A stretch of 64,000 bases of DNA from Sphingobacterium thalpophilum (GTDB lineage Bacteria; Bacteroidota; Bacteroidia; Sphingobacteriales; Sphingobacteriaceae). Below the pieces are notes generated by a model. The model was not told the DNA's origin and did not search any database. It saw nothing but the letters and a program-made list of their open reading frames with translations. The stretch spans positions 5,332,001 to 5,396,000 of the forward strand of contig NZ_LR590484.1 of NCBI RefSeq assembly GCF_901482695.1, written 5' to 3'. Below are positions 44,217 through 52,633 of this stretch, piece by piece (within the stretch, counting starts at the first letter, position 1; every line of letters starts with the position of its first letter). The position numbers were made by a program, and so were the translations under genes.

Positions 44217-45653
44217 TTACAACAGCTCTTCCGTAGATTCACGGTAAGGTGCCTCCTCATCAAACTCCCCTTCCCATTTGGCGACCACCACTGTGGCGAG
44301 GCAATTCCCAATGACGTTCACAGAAGTCCGCGCCATATCCATTAACTCGTCTATTCCCAGGATAGCAGCAATGACAAAGGTCGGCAGACCAAATTGATCT
44401 GCAGTAGCAATCAGAATAATCAGCGAAGCGCGTGGTACAGCAGCCACGCCTTTGGACGTGATCATCAGCGTGAATGCGATCATCAGCTGATGACCAAAAG
44501 ATAAGTGGATTCCCGCTGCCTGAGCAACAAAAATTGCCGCTAAAGACAAATAAAGGGATGTGCCGTCAAGGTTGAAACTGTATCCGGTCGGGATAACAAA
44601 AGAAACGATTTTACGAGGTACACCAAATTTCTCCATCGCGCTCATGGCTTTAGGCAATGCTGCATCTGAGCTCGTCGTAGCAAAAGCTATGGATACCGGT
44701 TCCTTAATCGCATTGATAAAGCGCCTGACCGGTACTTTGAGATAAAGTGCGACCGGTAATAGCACCAACGTCAGAAAACAGATTAGCGCAAAATACAGGG
44801 TTGCCAGCAACATGAACAAGTTTTTTAAAATATCTACCCCTAGGTGACCGACGGTATAGGCCATTGCTGCCCCGACCCCGATTGGAGCAAAATACATGAT
44901 GATGTTGGTAAACTTGAACATGGTTTCGGACATACTTTCCGTAAAGTCAACAAGCGGTTTGCGTTTTTTTTCGTCCACCATCGCCAATCCTATTCCAAAA
45001 AGTACGGAAAAGACAACGATCTGCAGTACCTGATTGTCGGCCACAGATTTTACGATATTCTCGGGAAAGAGGTCTCTGATAAATGAGGTAAATTTATACA
45101 CCGGATGAACGTGGTCGGGCAGGGATTTTAGCACATGTTCATCGAGGCTCTCTTTAGGCGCAGGCAATTCTTCATGTGGCATATGGGCCACATCCACCCC
45201 CACTCCGGCGCGGGTCAGGTTGATCGCTGCCAGACCAATAAAAATGGCACAGGTCGTCGCGCAGAAAAAGTACAACATAGACTTCCAGGCCATGCGGCCT
45301 ACCTGTTTAAGATCTGAATGTCCTGCAATTCCGTACACGAGCGTCGCAAAAAGAATGGGACCGACTATGGTCTTTACCAACTTTATAAAACCTTTACTTA
45401 ATGGTTGCAGTGAAATCGCAAGATTTGGAAAATCCAGCCCCACAAATATCCCCATAATCATGCAGGTCAGGATCCAGGTAGTTAGATTTTTCTTATACAG
45501 CGCATTCACCACCAAAACGGCGGCCACTATCCAACGAACAGCCATTAGAAACGTGTGTGAAAAGCCTACAATATCAAATTCATATAATACTGCAATGATA
45601 CAAGCTAATGTGACTGTGATGAGGGTAATCAACCCTATTTTGGTTTTTAACAT
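44217..45653 (-). CDS. Dicarboxylate/amino acid:cation symporter (DAACS family)
   Basis: The 478-residue inner-membrane protein has eight hydrophobic segments and the two re-entrant hairpin regions of the GltP/DctA fold. The serine-rich hairpin reads AFATTSSDAALPKAM, and the NMDGT-type substrate/cation motif appears as GYSFNLDGTSLYL. The transport region ends with GIDELMDMARTSVNVIGNCLA, with the Asp and Asn that contact substrate. It imports aspartate, glutamate or C4-dicarboxylates with H+ or Na+; which one is not clear from sequence. A consensus promoter lies at 45680-45709. Confidence 0.95.
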   Translation of the reverse strand: MLKTKIGLITLITVTLACIIAVLYEFDIVGFSHTFLMAVRWIVAAVLVVNALYKKNLTTWILTCMIMGIFVGLDFPNLAISLQPLSKGFIKLVKTIVGPILFATLVYGIAGHSDLKQVGRMAWKSMLYFFCATTCAIFIGLAAINLTRAGVGVDVAHMPHEELPAPKESLDEHVLKSLPDHVHPVYKFTSFIRDLFPENIVKSVADNQVLQIVVFSVLFGIGLAMVDEKKRKPLVDFTESMSETMFKFTNIIMYFAPIGVGAAMAYTVGHLGVDILKNLFMLLATLYFALICFLTLVLLPVALYLKVPVRRFINAIKEPVSIAFATTSSDAALPKAMSAMEKFGVPRKIVSFVIPTGYSFNLDGTSLYLSLAAIFVAQAAGIHLSFGHQLMIAFTLMITSKGVAAVPRASLIILIATADQFGLPTFVIAAILGIDELMDMARTSVNVIGNCLATVVVAKWEGEFDEEAPYRESTEELL

Positions 45654-45679
45654 CTAAAAGATTTTAATGGTCAAAAGAA

Positions 45680-45709
45680 CAAAAATAAAAAAATCCTGTG
45701 CTTTCGCAA
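45680..45709 (-). promoter_or_regulatory. Bacteroidota-type promoter of the DAACS symporter
   Basis: On the minus strand TTG (45709-45707), 19 bases and TATTTTTG (45687-45680) match the consensus. The leader to the ATG at 45653 is about 23 nt. Confidence 0.65.
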
Positions 45710-45761
45710 ATATTATTATTCTAAAGGCCCTAGTTCCGCAACAAAATACCGATTTCGTAAA

Positions 45762-45869
45762 ATGAAATACAACGCAAGCAAGCTCTTCAACAGGACGGAC
45801 ATTGCCTCCGCAACGCGGCGGGCAACAGGAATACAGGCGAGAGAAGTGCCAGTCGCTCCGGCGAAATGA
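45762..45869 (+). CDS. Possible 35-residue basic micro-ORF
   Basis: ATG 45762 to TGA 45867-45869 encodes a short protein (MKYNASKLFNRTDIASATRR...). The patch is more G/C-rich than the flanking intergenic DNA and has an Arg-rich centre. No promoter match or family resemblance is seen, so it may be noise. Confidence 0.2.
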   Translation: MKYNASKLFNRTDIASATRRATGIQAREVPVAPAK

Positions 45870-45877
45870 AAATAAAG

Positions 45878-45908
45878 CAAAAAAAAAGCAGGATAAACTT
45901 ATCCTGCT
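45878..45908 (-). terminator. Terminator of the ferredoxin gene
   Basis: AGCAGGATAA/TTATCCTGCT form a 10-bp stem (45908-45887) followed on the minus strand by a long T-run. It lies 25 bases beyond the ferredoxin stop. Confidence 0.8.
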
Positions 45909-45933
45909 CTATATCTTAACGGAATACGCGTTT

Positions 45934-46284
45934 TTATTCCGCGTGCAACCAAGCCTTTTTCGCCAATAACTCATCGTTCGACTCGCGTACATCCTCGTCA
46001 TCCACACAACAGTCAACCGGACAAACTGCGGCGCACTGCGGCTCGTCATGGAAGCCCACACACTCTGTACATTTATCTGAAACAATATAATAGACTTCAT
46101 TTGAGATCGCCTCCTGTGGTTCGTTGGCATCAAGCGTAACACCGTCGCCAAAATCGATAATTCCGTTCAGAGCCGTCCCATCCGAAAATTTCCAAGTTAC
46201 ACCAGCATCGTATATTGCATTATTTGGGCACTCCGGTTCGCAAGCACCGCAGTTAATGCATTCGTCTGTAATTTTAATCGCCAT
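45934..46284 (-). CDS. 4Fe-4S dicluster ferredoxin
   Basis: The 116-residue protein contains two cluster motifs: CINCGACEPECP (residues 10-21) and a C-terminal C..C with an insertion followed by CAAVCPVDCC (CTECVGFHDEPQCAAVCP). This 8Fe ferredoxin type, with an insertion between the clusters, is widespread in Bacteroidota and carries electrons at low potential. The partner enzymes are not encoded next to it except an acyl-CoA reductase on the opposite strand across a 157-base gap. The divergent layout hints at a shared context but does not prove coupling. Confidence 0.93.
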   Translation of the reverse strand: MAIKITDECINCGACEPECPNNAIYDAGVTWKFSDGTALNGIIDFGDGVTLDANEPQEAISNEVYYIVSDKCTECVGFHDEPQCAAVCPVDCCVDDEDVRESNDELLAKKAWLHAE

Positions 46285-46441
46285 TTATAACCTCACAATT
46301 ATGATAAATAAACTATTTTTGCATTATCAATATGAAAACAAAGTCTGATTTTACAATAAGGCTAGTTGATTCACGTTGATTAATGTTAACAGCACAAATA
46401 TAATACAAATTTGTGTATTCATCTTTTAAAAATTTAATATT

Positions 46442-47455
46442 TTGACAAAGCAACAACGAATAAATGCATTTGTAAAACTCGGCCAGCTACTGCAAAACTA
46501 CCCCCAGGATCTTGTACAGGTGATTGAACAGGCACAGTATAAAAATCCATGGTATACGGTTGGCTACGTCAAAAAGGCTATACAAGCCATTGCCGCCAAC
46601 TTAACTAATGAAAAATTACAGCACTGGCTATCCGATTATCCCGATATGCAGTCCGAAAAAACAGTAGGTCTCATTCTGGCCGGAAATATTCCGCTAGTCG
46701 GATTTCATGATATTCTCTGCGTATTGATCAGCGGCTTCAAAGCGAAAATAAAAGTTTCCTCAGACGACGCAGGCTTAACGACTTGTGTGCTCGCTTTGCT
46801 GGCAGACATTGAGCCAGAGGTACGCGCGCGATTCGAGATCGTGGACAAACTTAAAGATTTTGATCTGGTCATTGCCACCGGCTCTGATAATACCTCAAGG
46901 TATTTTGACTATTATTTCGGTTCCAAACCACATATTATTCGCCGCAATAGGAACAGCATCGGAGTGATTACTGGTCAGGAAACACCTGAACAATTACGTG
47001 ATCTGGGGCACGATATTTTTGATTACTTTGGCCTAGGTTGTCGCTCCGTATCTAAAATTTTCATCCCAAAAGATTATGCTGTATCCCAGCTATTTGAAGG
47101 GATAGCTGATTTTAAAACGATCAGCGAACATTTTAAGTACAACAATAATTACGATTATAACAAATCTATTTATCTGATCAACGGCGACAAACACTATGAC
47201 AATGGATTTTTATTGCTAAAGGAAGACACGCGTACAGCATCGCCCCTCGCCGTGCTATATTACGAGGAATACAACAGCCTATCTGAACTCGAAAACGAAT
47301 TAAATACGCAGCAACAGGCGATCCAATGTGTGGTCTCGGCAATCCCACTGTCCCTTGAGTCGCCTGTCTTCGGCTTCGGCGAAAGCCAGTGCCCCGCCCT
47401 AAGCGACTACGCGGATGGCGTAAATACGCTGGATTTTCTTTTTGAAAATCAGTAA
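46442..47455 (+). CDS. Acyl-CoA reductase (LuxC-like)
   Basis: The 337-residue protein resembles the acyl-CoA reductase domain of LuxC and of aldehyde dehydrogenase-like reductases. Visible are GLILAGNIPLVGFHDILCVLISG, KVSSDDAGL, VIATGSDNTSRYFDYYFG and the cysteine-bearing GLGCRSVSKIFIP that would carry the thioester intermediate. No luxD, luxE or luciferase genes are near, so bioluminescence is not implied; in Bacteroidota such proteins may serve lipid or wax metabolism. The first available start is TTG at 46442, with no in-frame ATG before the first conserved residues. Confidence 0.85.
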   Translation: MTKQQRINAFVKLGQLLQNYPQDLVQVIEQAQYKNPWYTVGYVKKAIQAIAANLTNEKLQHWLSDYPDMQSEKTVGLILAGNIPLVGFHDILCVLISGFKAKIKVSSDDAGLTTCVLALLADIEPEVRARFEIVDKLKDFDLVIATGSDNTSRYFDYYFGSKPHIIRRNRNSIGVITGQETPEQLRDLGHDIFDYFGLGCRSVSKIFIPKDYAVSQLFEGIADFKTISEHFKYNNNYDYNKSIYLINGDKHYDNGFLLLKEDTRTASPLAVLYYEEYNSLSELENELNTQQQAIQCVVSAIPLSLESPVFGFGESQCPALSDYADGVNTLDFLFENQ

Positions 47456-47511
47456 ACAGTCTCTTAAAATCGGATTCAAGAAATTGCATTAAAAATACTA
47501 ACTTTGAAATC

Positions 47512-47724
47512 ATGTATATCATAAAAGTAAAAGGCGTAGCCAAAATCCCTGACTATGTGCAGCTGCGGGACGATGCATTCACCTTGCTAGCATATTTCAG
47601 AGTGGACCGGCCAGACAAATCTCTCGATAAAATCGGATTGGGGGAAAAGGCTGAATATATCATGCAGCTGGTCAGAGAAATGCCTTTTGGGCAGATTAAA
47701 AAATTAGAATTGGAGCTCTCATGA
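47512..47724 (+). CDS. Small conserved-looking protein coupled to ftsE
   Basis: The 70-residue protein (MYIIKVKGVAKIPDYVQLRD...) has no recognised domain, signal peptide or membrane segment. Its stop codon overlaps the ftsE ATG by 4 bases (ATGA), so translation is coupled. The tight linkage suggests a role near FtsE, for example in envelope or division function. Nothing in the sequence shows a mechanism. Confidence 0.75.
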   Translation: MYIIKVKGVAKIPDYVQLRDDAFTLLAYFRVDRPDKSLDKIGLGEKAEYIMQLVREMPFGQIKKLELELS

Positions 47725-48401
47725 TTGAAAATAAAGTAATTACATTAAAGAACGTCGACATCTTCCAACAGAAGCACCTCGTATTATCCAATGTAAATTT
47801 AAGCATTGGCAAAGGTGAATTTATCTACTTAATCGGACAGTCCGGCAGCGGAAAAAGTAGTTTATTGAAAATCATTTACGGCGATCTATATATCGGTAGC
47901 GGCGAAGGAATGGTCGCTGGCTTCGACTTAAAAAAACTCCACGAAAATGACGTCCCCTTCCTACGTCGGAAATTAGGAATTGTATTTCAGGACTTCCATT
48001 TACTATCGGATAGAACGATAGAAAAAAATCTTGAATTTGCGCTCAAGGCGACCGGATGGAAAGATAAGAAGATGATCGACGGACGGATATTGGATGTGCT
48101 GGAAAAAGTCGGACTTCGTTCCAAGTTAAAGAAGATGCCACACGAACTTTCTGGTGGGGAGCAGCAGCGGATCGTTATTGCGCGTGCCTTATTGAACAAT
48201 CCGGAAATTATTCTGGCCGATGAACCTACAGGTAATCTCGATCCAGCCACTTCCGAGGAGATTGTACTGCTGCTGCGGGACATCGCCAATTCAGGAACAG
48301 CCATTCTGATGGCCACACACGATTACACAATAATTCGCAATATGCCATCCCGTATTATCAAGACTGGCGATGGAGTACTACAGGATAATGTCAGCATCTA
48401 A
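47721..48401 (+). CDS. ftsE: Cell division ATP-binding protein FtsE
   Basis: The 226-residue ABC ATPase shows Walker A GQSGSGKS (39-46), Q-loop IVFQDFHLL, signature LSGGEQQRIVIARAL, Walker B IILADEPTGNLDP and H-loop MATHDY. FtsE pairs with the membrane protein FtsX to control peptidoglycan hydrolases at the septum. ftsX does not follow here; the next gene is grpE, which starts about 150 bp later. Related ABC ATPases of the MacB/LolD group share most motifs, so the symbol is likely but not certain. Confidence 0.85.
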   Translation: MIENKVITLKNVDIFQQKHLVLSNVNLSIGKGEFIYLIGQSGSGKSSLLKIIYGDLYIGSGEGMVAGFDLKKLHENDVPFLRRKLGIVFQDFHLLSDRTIEKNLEFALKATGWKDKKMIDGRILDVLEKVGLRSKLKKMPHELSGGEQQRIVIARALLNNPEIILADEPTGNLDPATSEEIVLLLRDIANSGTAILMATHDYTIIRNMPSRIIKTGDGVLQDNVSI

Positions 48402-48437
48402 ACGAAAAACTGACAGGACTTAGCAGTAAGCCCCTGG

Positions 48438-48489
48438 ATTCCGACAAATTGTTAGGCTTTTTAAAGAATATCTGACAAGCTGTCGGAAT
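48438..48489 (+). other. Long-arm inverted repeat between ftsE and grpE
   Basis: ATTCCGACA (48438-48446) and TGTCGGAAT (48481-48489) form perfect 9-bp arms around a 34-base loop that itself contains GACAAGCTGTC. It is followed by TTTACTG. It may terminate ftsE or regulate grpE; neither is proven. Confidence 0.45.
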
Positions 48490-48558
48490 TTTACTGTTTG
48501 GCAAAAAGTTTGACCAACCAGAATATAGTAATTTTTGAATCTATTTAGCATTGAAGAT

Positions 48559-49107
48559 ATGAATGAGCAAGATAATTATAATGAGGAGAGTCAAAATCAA
48601 GTAGAGAATAACCCTTCTGACCAGCAGGAACAAACAGCTGATTCCCCAGAAGAATTAACGATCGAAGAGAAATTGACTGCAGAATTGGCAGAGGCGAAGG
48701 ATAAGTACATTCGTCTTTCTGCTGAATTTGACAACTATAGAAAACGTACAAGCAAAGAACGTGTTGAATTGATTCAATCAGCCGGAAAGGATGTAATTGC
48801 CAAATTATTACCTACGTTGGATGATTTTGACCGTGCGCTGCAGGCAATGCTGACAGCTAGTGATGTGGAAGCTGTAAAAACGGGAATGGAAATTGTCAAC
48901 AATAAATTAAGACAGACTTTATCACAACTGGGATTAAAAGAAATGGACGCCGTCGGCCAGGCTTTTGATCCAGAATTACAGGAAGCAATTACAACGATTC
49001 CAGCACCTACCGAAGATTTAAAGAATAAAGTAGTAGACGTAATCGAAAAAGGATACTATCTGGGTGACAAAGTCATACGTCATGCCAAAGTAGTTATAGG
49101 TCAATAA
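48559..49107 (+). CDS. grpE: Nucleotide exchange factor GrpE
   Basis: GrpE releases ADP from DnaK and is also a thermosensor. The 182-residue product (start at 48559, MNEQDNYNEE) has an acidic disordered N-terminus, a long helix beginning LTAELAEAKDKYIRLSAEFDNYRKRTSKER, and the C-terminal beta domain with GMEIVNNKL, DPELQEAI and GYYLGDKVIRHAKVVIG, the GrpE signature. The longer frame from 48535 is less likely. It is followed by dnaJ after 10 bp and the pair forms an operon; dnaK is elsewhere. Confidence 0.96.
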   Translation: MNEQDNYNEESQNQVENNPSDQQEQTADSPEELTIEEKLTAELAEAKDKYIRLSAEFDNYRKRTSKERVELIQSAGKDVIAKLLPTLDDFDRALQAMLTASDVEAVKTGMEIVNNKLRQTLSQLGLKEMDAVGQAFDPELQEAITTIPAPTEDLKNKVVDVIEKGYYLGDKVIRHAKVVIGQ

Positions 49108-49117
49108 TAATAAGGCA

Positions 49118-50269
49118 ATGTCAAAAAGAGATTATTACGATATACTTGGGGTCTCGCGGTCCGCAGACGAGAAGGAGATCAAATCAGCTTATCGCAAACT
49201 GGCGATCAAATATCACCCTGACAAAAATCCCGGTGATCATCAGGCTGAGGAAAAGTTTAAGGAAGCTGCAGAGGCCTACGATATCTTGAGCAATCCACAG
49301 AAGCGCCAACGCTATGATCAATTTGGCCACGCTGGAAACTCAGCCAGTGGCGGATTTGGTGGCGGAGGCATGAATATGGAGGATATATTCAGCCAGTTTG
49401 GCGATATCTTTGGCGGAGGGCATCCCTTCGAAAGCTTCTTTGGTGGTGGAGGCAGCCAGCGCGGCGGCCGCAGAGTAGCGCGTGGAAGCAACTTACGTAT
49501 TAAAGTAAAGCTGACACTCGAAGAAATTGCCAAGGGAGTTGAAAAGAAAGTAAAGGTGAACAAACAGGTAGTCTGCCATACCTGTGACGGTACCGGTGCA
49601 AAAGACAAATCTTCTGTCCATACCTGTAAAACATGTGGCGGATCAGGATCGGTACGCAGAGTGACCAACACCATATTAGGTCAAATGCAGACGACAAGCA
49701 CCTGTCCTACCTGTAATGGCGAAGGCGTCGAGATTACCGCTAGATGTACAACCTGTAGAGGTGAGGGATTAGAGCGGGGTGAAGAAACCATTTCCATAAA
49801 TATTCCTGCTGGCGTGAGTGAAGGTATGCAACTGTCCATGAGCGGTAAGGGGAATGCAGCTCCGCGTGGCGGCATACCGGGAGACCTGATCATCCTTATA
49901 GAAGAAGTTCCGCACGAAACCTTAAAACGCGATGGATTAAATGTCATCTATGATTTATACATCAATTTCGTCGATGCAACACTCGGTACCAGTGTCGAAG
50001 TACCTACTATTGACGGAAAAGCTAAAATAAAAATTGAACCCGGTACACAAGGAGGTAAAATACTCCGTTTAAAGGGGAAAGGTATTCCCGAAGTCAATTC
50101 CTATCATAAAGGTGATGAACTGGTATATGTTAACATCTGGACACCAAAAGCAGTTTCATCCGAAGAAAAGGAATTGTTGAATAAGCTGAAAGAATCGCCG
50201 AACTTTAAACCCCAGCCCGGCAAAAGTGAGAAATCATTCTTTGAAAGAATAAAGGAATATTTCGAATAA
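49118..50269 (+). CDS. dnaJ: Chaperone protein DnaJ
   Basis: A type I J-protein of 383 residues. The J-domain carries the DnaK-activating HPD (33-35). A Gly/Phe-rich linker (about 77-120, with GGFGGGGMNMEDIF) follows. The zinc domain has four CxxCxGxG-type repeats (CHTCDGTG, CKTCGGSG, CPTCNGEG, CTTCRGEG), all intact. The C-terminal substrate-binding domains end with PEVNSYHKGDELVYVNI. It forms the grpE-dnaJ unit and ends at a strong terminator. Confidence 0.98.
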   Translation: MSKRDYYDILGVSRSADEKEIKSAYRKLAIKYHPDKNPGDHQAEEKFKEAAEAYDILSNPQKRQRYDQFGHAGNSASGGFGGGGMNMEDIFSQFGDIFGGGHPFESFFGGGGSQRGGRRVARGSNLRIKVKLTLEEIAKGVEKKVKVNKQVVCHTCDGTGAKDKSSVHTCKTCGGSGSVRRVTNTILGQMQTTSTCPTCNGEGVEITARCTTCRGEGLERGEETISINIPAGVSEGMQLSMSGKGNAAPRGGIPGDLIILIEEVPHETLKRDGLNVIYDLYINFVDATLGTSVEVPTIDGKAKIKIEPGTQGGKILRLKGKGIPEVNSYHKGDELVYVNIWTPKAVSSEEKELLNKLKESPNFKPQPGKSEKSFFERIKEYFE

Positions 50270-50579
50270 CTTACATAGTAGGATTCGCAAAAGCCATTTA
50301 TCATTATTTGATAAATGGCTTTTTTTTTATTTATTCACAATAAACTGACAATTTATTACGAAAAGTCAACATTAAAATGACATTGAAAAAATAATGTATA
50401 CTGCTTGACAAAATACGTAAAAAATAATCAACTGAAACACTTTATTTTACGATTTTCATAAAATATCCAGACAAAATAGTGACAATAAAATAAAGAAATT
50501 TATGGATATTTGACTATCAAATTTAAAAAGTCAGAAAGTAATTGCTGACGAATAGAAACAACTATTAAATTAAAAAGAC
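50270..50579. other. Intergenic region upstream of the beta-barrel gene
   Basis: Apart from the dnaJ terminator at 50289-50329, this AT-rich stretch shows no exact TAnnTTTG, no RNA gene and no coding frame. A 5-bp repeat GTCAG/CTGAC at 50530-50549 is too short to interpret. A long leader is possible. Confidence 0.4.
50289..50329 (+). terminator. Rho-independent terminator of grpE-dnaJ
   Basis: A perfect 12-bp stem AGCCATTTATCA/TGATAAATGGCT (50292-50303 with 50309-50320) with a TTATT loop is followed by T9. Confidence 0.9.
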
Positions 50580-51167
50580 ATGAAAAAAGTTTTACTTACA
50601 TTAACTGCCGTTGCAGGTTTAACAATTGCAGCTAACGCTCAGACTGAAAAAGGAAAAATTATGGTTGGTGGTCAAGTTGGCTTCGAAACTTCAAAAGTCA
50701 AAGATACTGATTATAAAAACAACTCATTCTCCATTAACCCAACTGTGGGTTACTTTGTAAGTGACAACTGGGCAGTAGGTACAGGAATTGGCTACAACTG
50801 GAGCAAAAACGAATCTGATAAAGAGAATAGCGTTAAGGTAGATGCTTTCCAAGTCGCGCCTTTTGTTAGAAAATATTCTGCCAATGGCCCATTGAGATTC
50901 TTTGCTCAATTATCAGTACCTATGTCATGGGGTAAAAACACGGTTGAAAAAGCTAATGTGGAAAGTGAATCAAAATTTGAAAACTACGGTGTGGAGCTAG
51001 CTCCTGGTTTAGCATACTTTCCAACTAACAAAATTGGTATCGAATTGAAAGTAAGAGGTTTATATTACAACTATAACAAAAATAAAACGGCTGATATATC
51101 CACAAATACATTTGGCTTAGATGCGAACTCATTAGCGCCAACACTAGGTGTACAGTTCCATTTTTAA
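50580..51167 (+). CDS. Outer-membrane beta-barrel protein (porin-like, small)
   Basis: The 195-residue protein has a signal peptide (MKKVLLTLTAVAGLTIAANA, cut before QTE). The mature part has eight or so amphipathic strands, as in OmpA/OmpX-like barrels (KIMVGGQVGFETSKVKD, NWAVGTGIGYNWSKN, ENYGVELAPGLAYF), and ends in Phe (GVQFHF), the usual BAM signature. No ligand or function can be assigned. The gene is a single unit with strong terminators on both sides, which fits an abundant surface protein. Confidence 0.88.
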   Translation: MKKVLLTLTAVAGLTIAANAQTEKGKIMVGGQVGFETSKVKDTDYKNNSFSINPTVGYFVSDNWAVGTGIGYNWSKNESDKENSVKVDAFQVAPFVRKYSANGPLRFFAQLSVPMSWGKNTVEKANVESESKFENYGVELAPGLAYFPTNKIGIELKVRGLYYNYNKNKTADISTNTFGLDANSLAPTLGVQFHF

Positions 51168-51181
51168 TGGGGCACAAAACG

Positions 51182-51217
51182 AAAAAAACGGCTATAAGTT
51201 ACTTATAGCCGTTTTTT
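51182..51217. terminator. Bidirectional terminator between convergent genes
   Basis: AAAAAAACGGCTATAAG and CTTATAGCCGTTTTTTT form a near-perfect hairpin with poly-A and poly-T flanks. It ends the barrel gene and, on the other strand, the NlpC/P60 gene. Confidence 0.85.
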
Positions 51218-51224
51218 TATACGT

Positions 51225-51998
51225 TTACAGGTACCGCTTCACAATCCGCAGCTTATGCGAATACTTGTTCAGCTCCCGATTATATATGCCTTCATTATCC
51301 ATGCGGTCCACACGGACTCTGGCCGAAGCATGGATAATAGTATCTGTATCCAGCATGATGCCCACATGTGTAATCCTTCCGGCTTCATTGTCAAAAAATG
51401 CAAGATCCCCCACTTTGATCTCAGCAACAAAGTCTACAGTTTGCCCTATTTCTGCCTGCTGATAGGCATCTCTGGGCAGCTGAATACCAAAACAGCTGTA
51501 GATCAGCTGCGAAAATCCCGAGCAATCGATTCCCCACTGCGAACGTCCGCCCCAGAGATAAGGAGCGTCCTGATAACTGCGTGCCAAGGCGGCGATACTA
51601 GCACTAAAATCTGTTCTTGACAGCGTATTCATTGTGCCTTGATAGTGCCATCGGTTACCTTCTAGATCAAAGCCCCCCTGCTCGTCGAAATATAATTTTG
51701 TACCATGACAGAGGTAAAGTTTTCTGCTCCCTTCTGTCAGGATACCTCCCTCTCTTCCCACCATACGTGCATCTCCACCAGTATAACGTGCTAATTCCAC
51801 ATTACTGATTTCAGTAAACTGTCCATTCTGAATCCAGCCTGTATAGCCCGTATCCAGCAGCCGAATGGAGCTCCAGTCGGATTGCTCATCCAAAATTTCG
51901 AATAGCTCACCAAACAATACTTGGGAAACCATTTCACTCCGATGGGCCTGTTCAGATCGCAAGGGAACCAAGGCTAGTGTACAAATACCATATTTCAT
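51225..51998 (-). CDS. NlpC/P60-family (C40) cysteine peptidase
   Basis: The 257-residue protein starts with SH3-like domains (about 1-110: VSQVLFGELFEILDEQSDWSSIRL, then a second block) and ends with an NlpC/P60 domain. The catalytic Cys is in IDCSGFSQLIY, the catalytic His in ITHVGIML, and a third residue in IIHASARV. Such enzymes cleave peptide stems of peptidoglycan (gamma-D-glutamyl-meso-diaminopimelate type). No clear signal peptide is visible, so a cytoplasmic muropeptide-recycling role is possible. It diverges from the universal stress gene. Confidence 0.9.
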   Translation of the reverse strand: MKYGICTLALVPLRSEQAHRSEMVSQVLFGELFEILDEQSDWSSIRLLDTGYTGWIQNGQFTEISNVELARYTGGDARMVGREGGILTEGSRKLYLCHGTKLYFDEQGGFDLEGNRWHYQGTMNTLSRTDFSASIAALARSYQDAPYLWGGRSQWGIDCSGFSQLIYSCFGIQLPRDAYQQAEIGQTVDFVAEIKVGDLAFFDNEAGRITHVGIMLDTDTIIHASARVRVDRMDNEGIYNRELNKYSHKLRIVKRYL

Positions 51999-52073
51999 TG
52001 GGCAAACAAAAACAAAATTGTCTAAACGCTGATTATATATTAAACAAACGAAGATAAATTAAATATAATAGAT

Positions 52074-52550
52074 ATGGAGAATACTAATTTAAAATTTAAA
52101 AGAATACTCGTTGCAGTCGATGATGCTCCATGTTCTGAGAAAGCCATTCTATATGCGAAAGAAATGGCTGATGCGTTCCATGCTTCGGTTGCTCTCGTCA
52201 CGGTAATCCCCCCAACTTCACCCACTAACTTTGGTGCAGATCCCCTTCTCGGCCAGCAGCCGGTCATCGTACCCGAGGTATCTGAAATGGAACAGGAAAA
52301 TGCACAGAAGTACCTGGAAAAAATAAGCCGGGAATTTAAAGATTCGAATGAAGTATATCTTTTCAACCGGATTGGTTCGATTAAAGAGGAAATTCTCGCT
52401 GCTGCACAGGAATGGTCAGCAGATCTTATTATTATGGGGTCCAATGGAAGGACAGGATTCGACCACTTTATATCCGGTTCGGTTTCGGAATCTGTCATCC
52501 GTAAAGCCACATGCCCCGTCCTGGTTGTACCCGGCAAATGTGATCAATAA
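52074..52550 (+). CDS. Universal stress protein (UspA family)
   Basis: The single-domain Usp has 158 residues. It starts KRILVAVDDAPCSEKAILYAKEMA and has the ATP-binding signature GSNGRTGFDHFISGSVSESVIRKATCPVLVV, matching the G2xG9xG(S/T) pattern of nucleotide-binding members, so it may bind ATP. It is probably induced by stress or growth arrest, as elsewhere in the family. It stands alone. Confidence 0.92.
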   Translation: MENTNLKFKRILVAVDDAPCSEKAILYAKEMADAFHASVALVTVIPPTSPTNFGADPLLGQQPVIVPEVSEMEQENAQKYLEKISREFKDSNEVYLFNRIGSIKEEILAAAQEWSADLIIMGSNGRTGFDHFISGSVSESVIRKATCPVLVVPGKCDQ

Positions 52551-52575
52551 TCGGATTCTTGAGAATAACGCAAAA

Positions 52576-52608
52576 GAGCGCCTTCTACTCGATAAATGAA
52601 AGGCGCTC
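52576..52608. terminator. Hairpin between convergent genes
   Basis: GAGCGCCTT pairs with AAGGCGCTC around a 15-base loop; on the minus strand it is followed by TTTTG. It lies between the stress-protein and methyltransferase genes. Confidence 0.65.
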
Positions 52609-52633
52609 CTGTACAAACAATTTATTACAAAAA

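Noticed and set aside
45220..45657. 145-codon plus-strand frame across the symporter gene
   Set aside because: It is antisense to a clear DAACS transporter; nothing in it resembles a protein family.
46332..46379. 16-codon frame upstream of the acyl-CoA reductase
   Set aside because: It is short and without family resemblance, so I mention it only as part of a finding.
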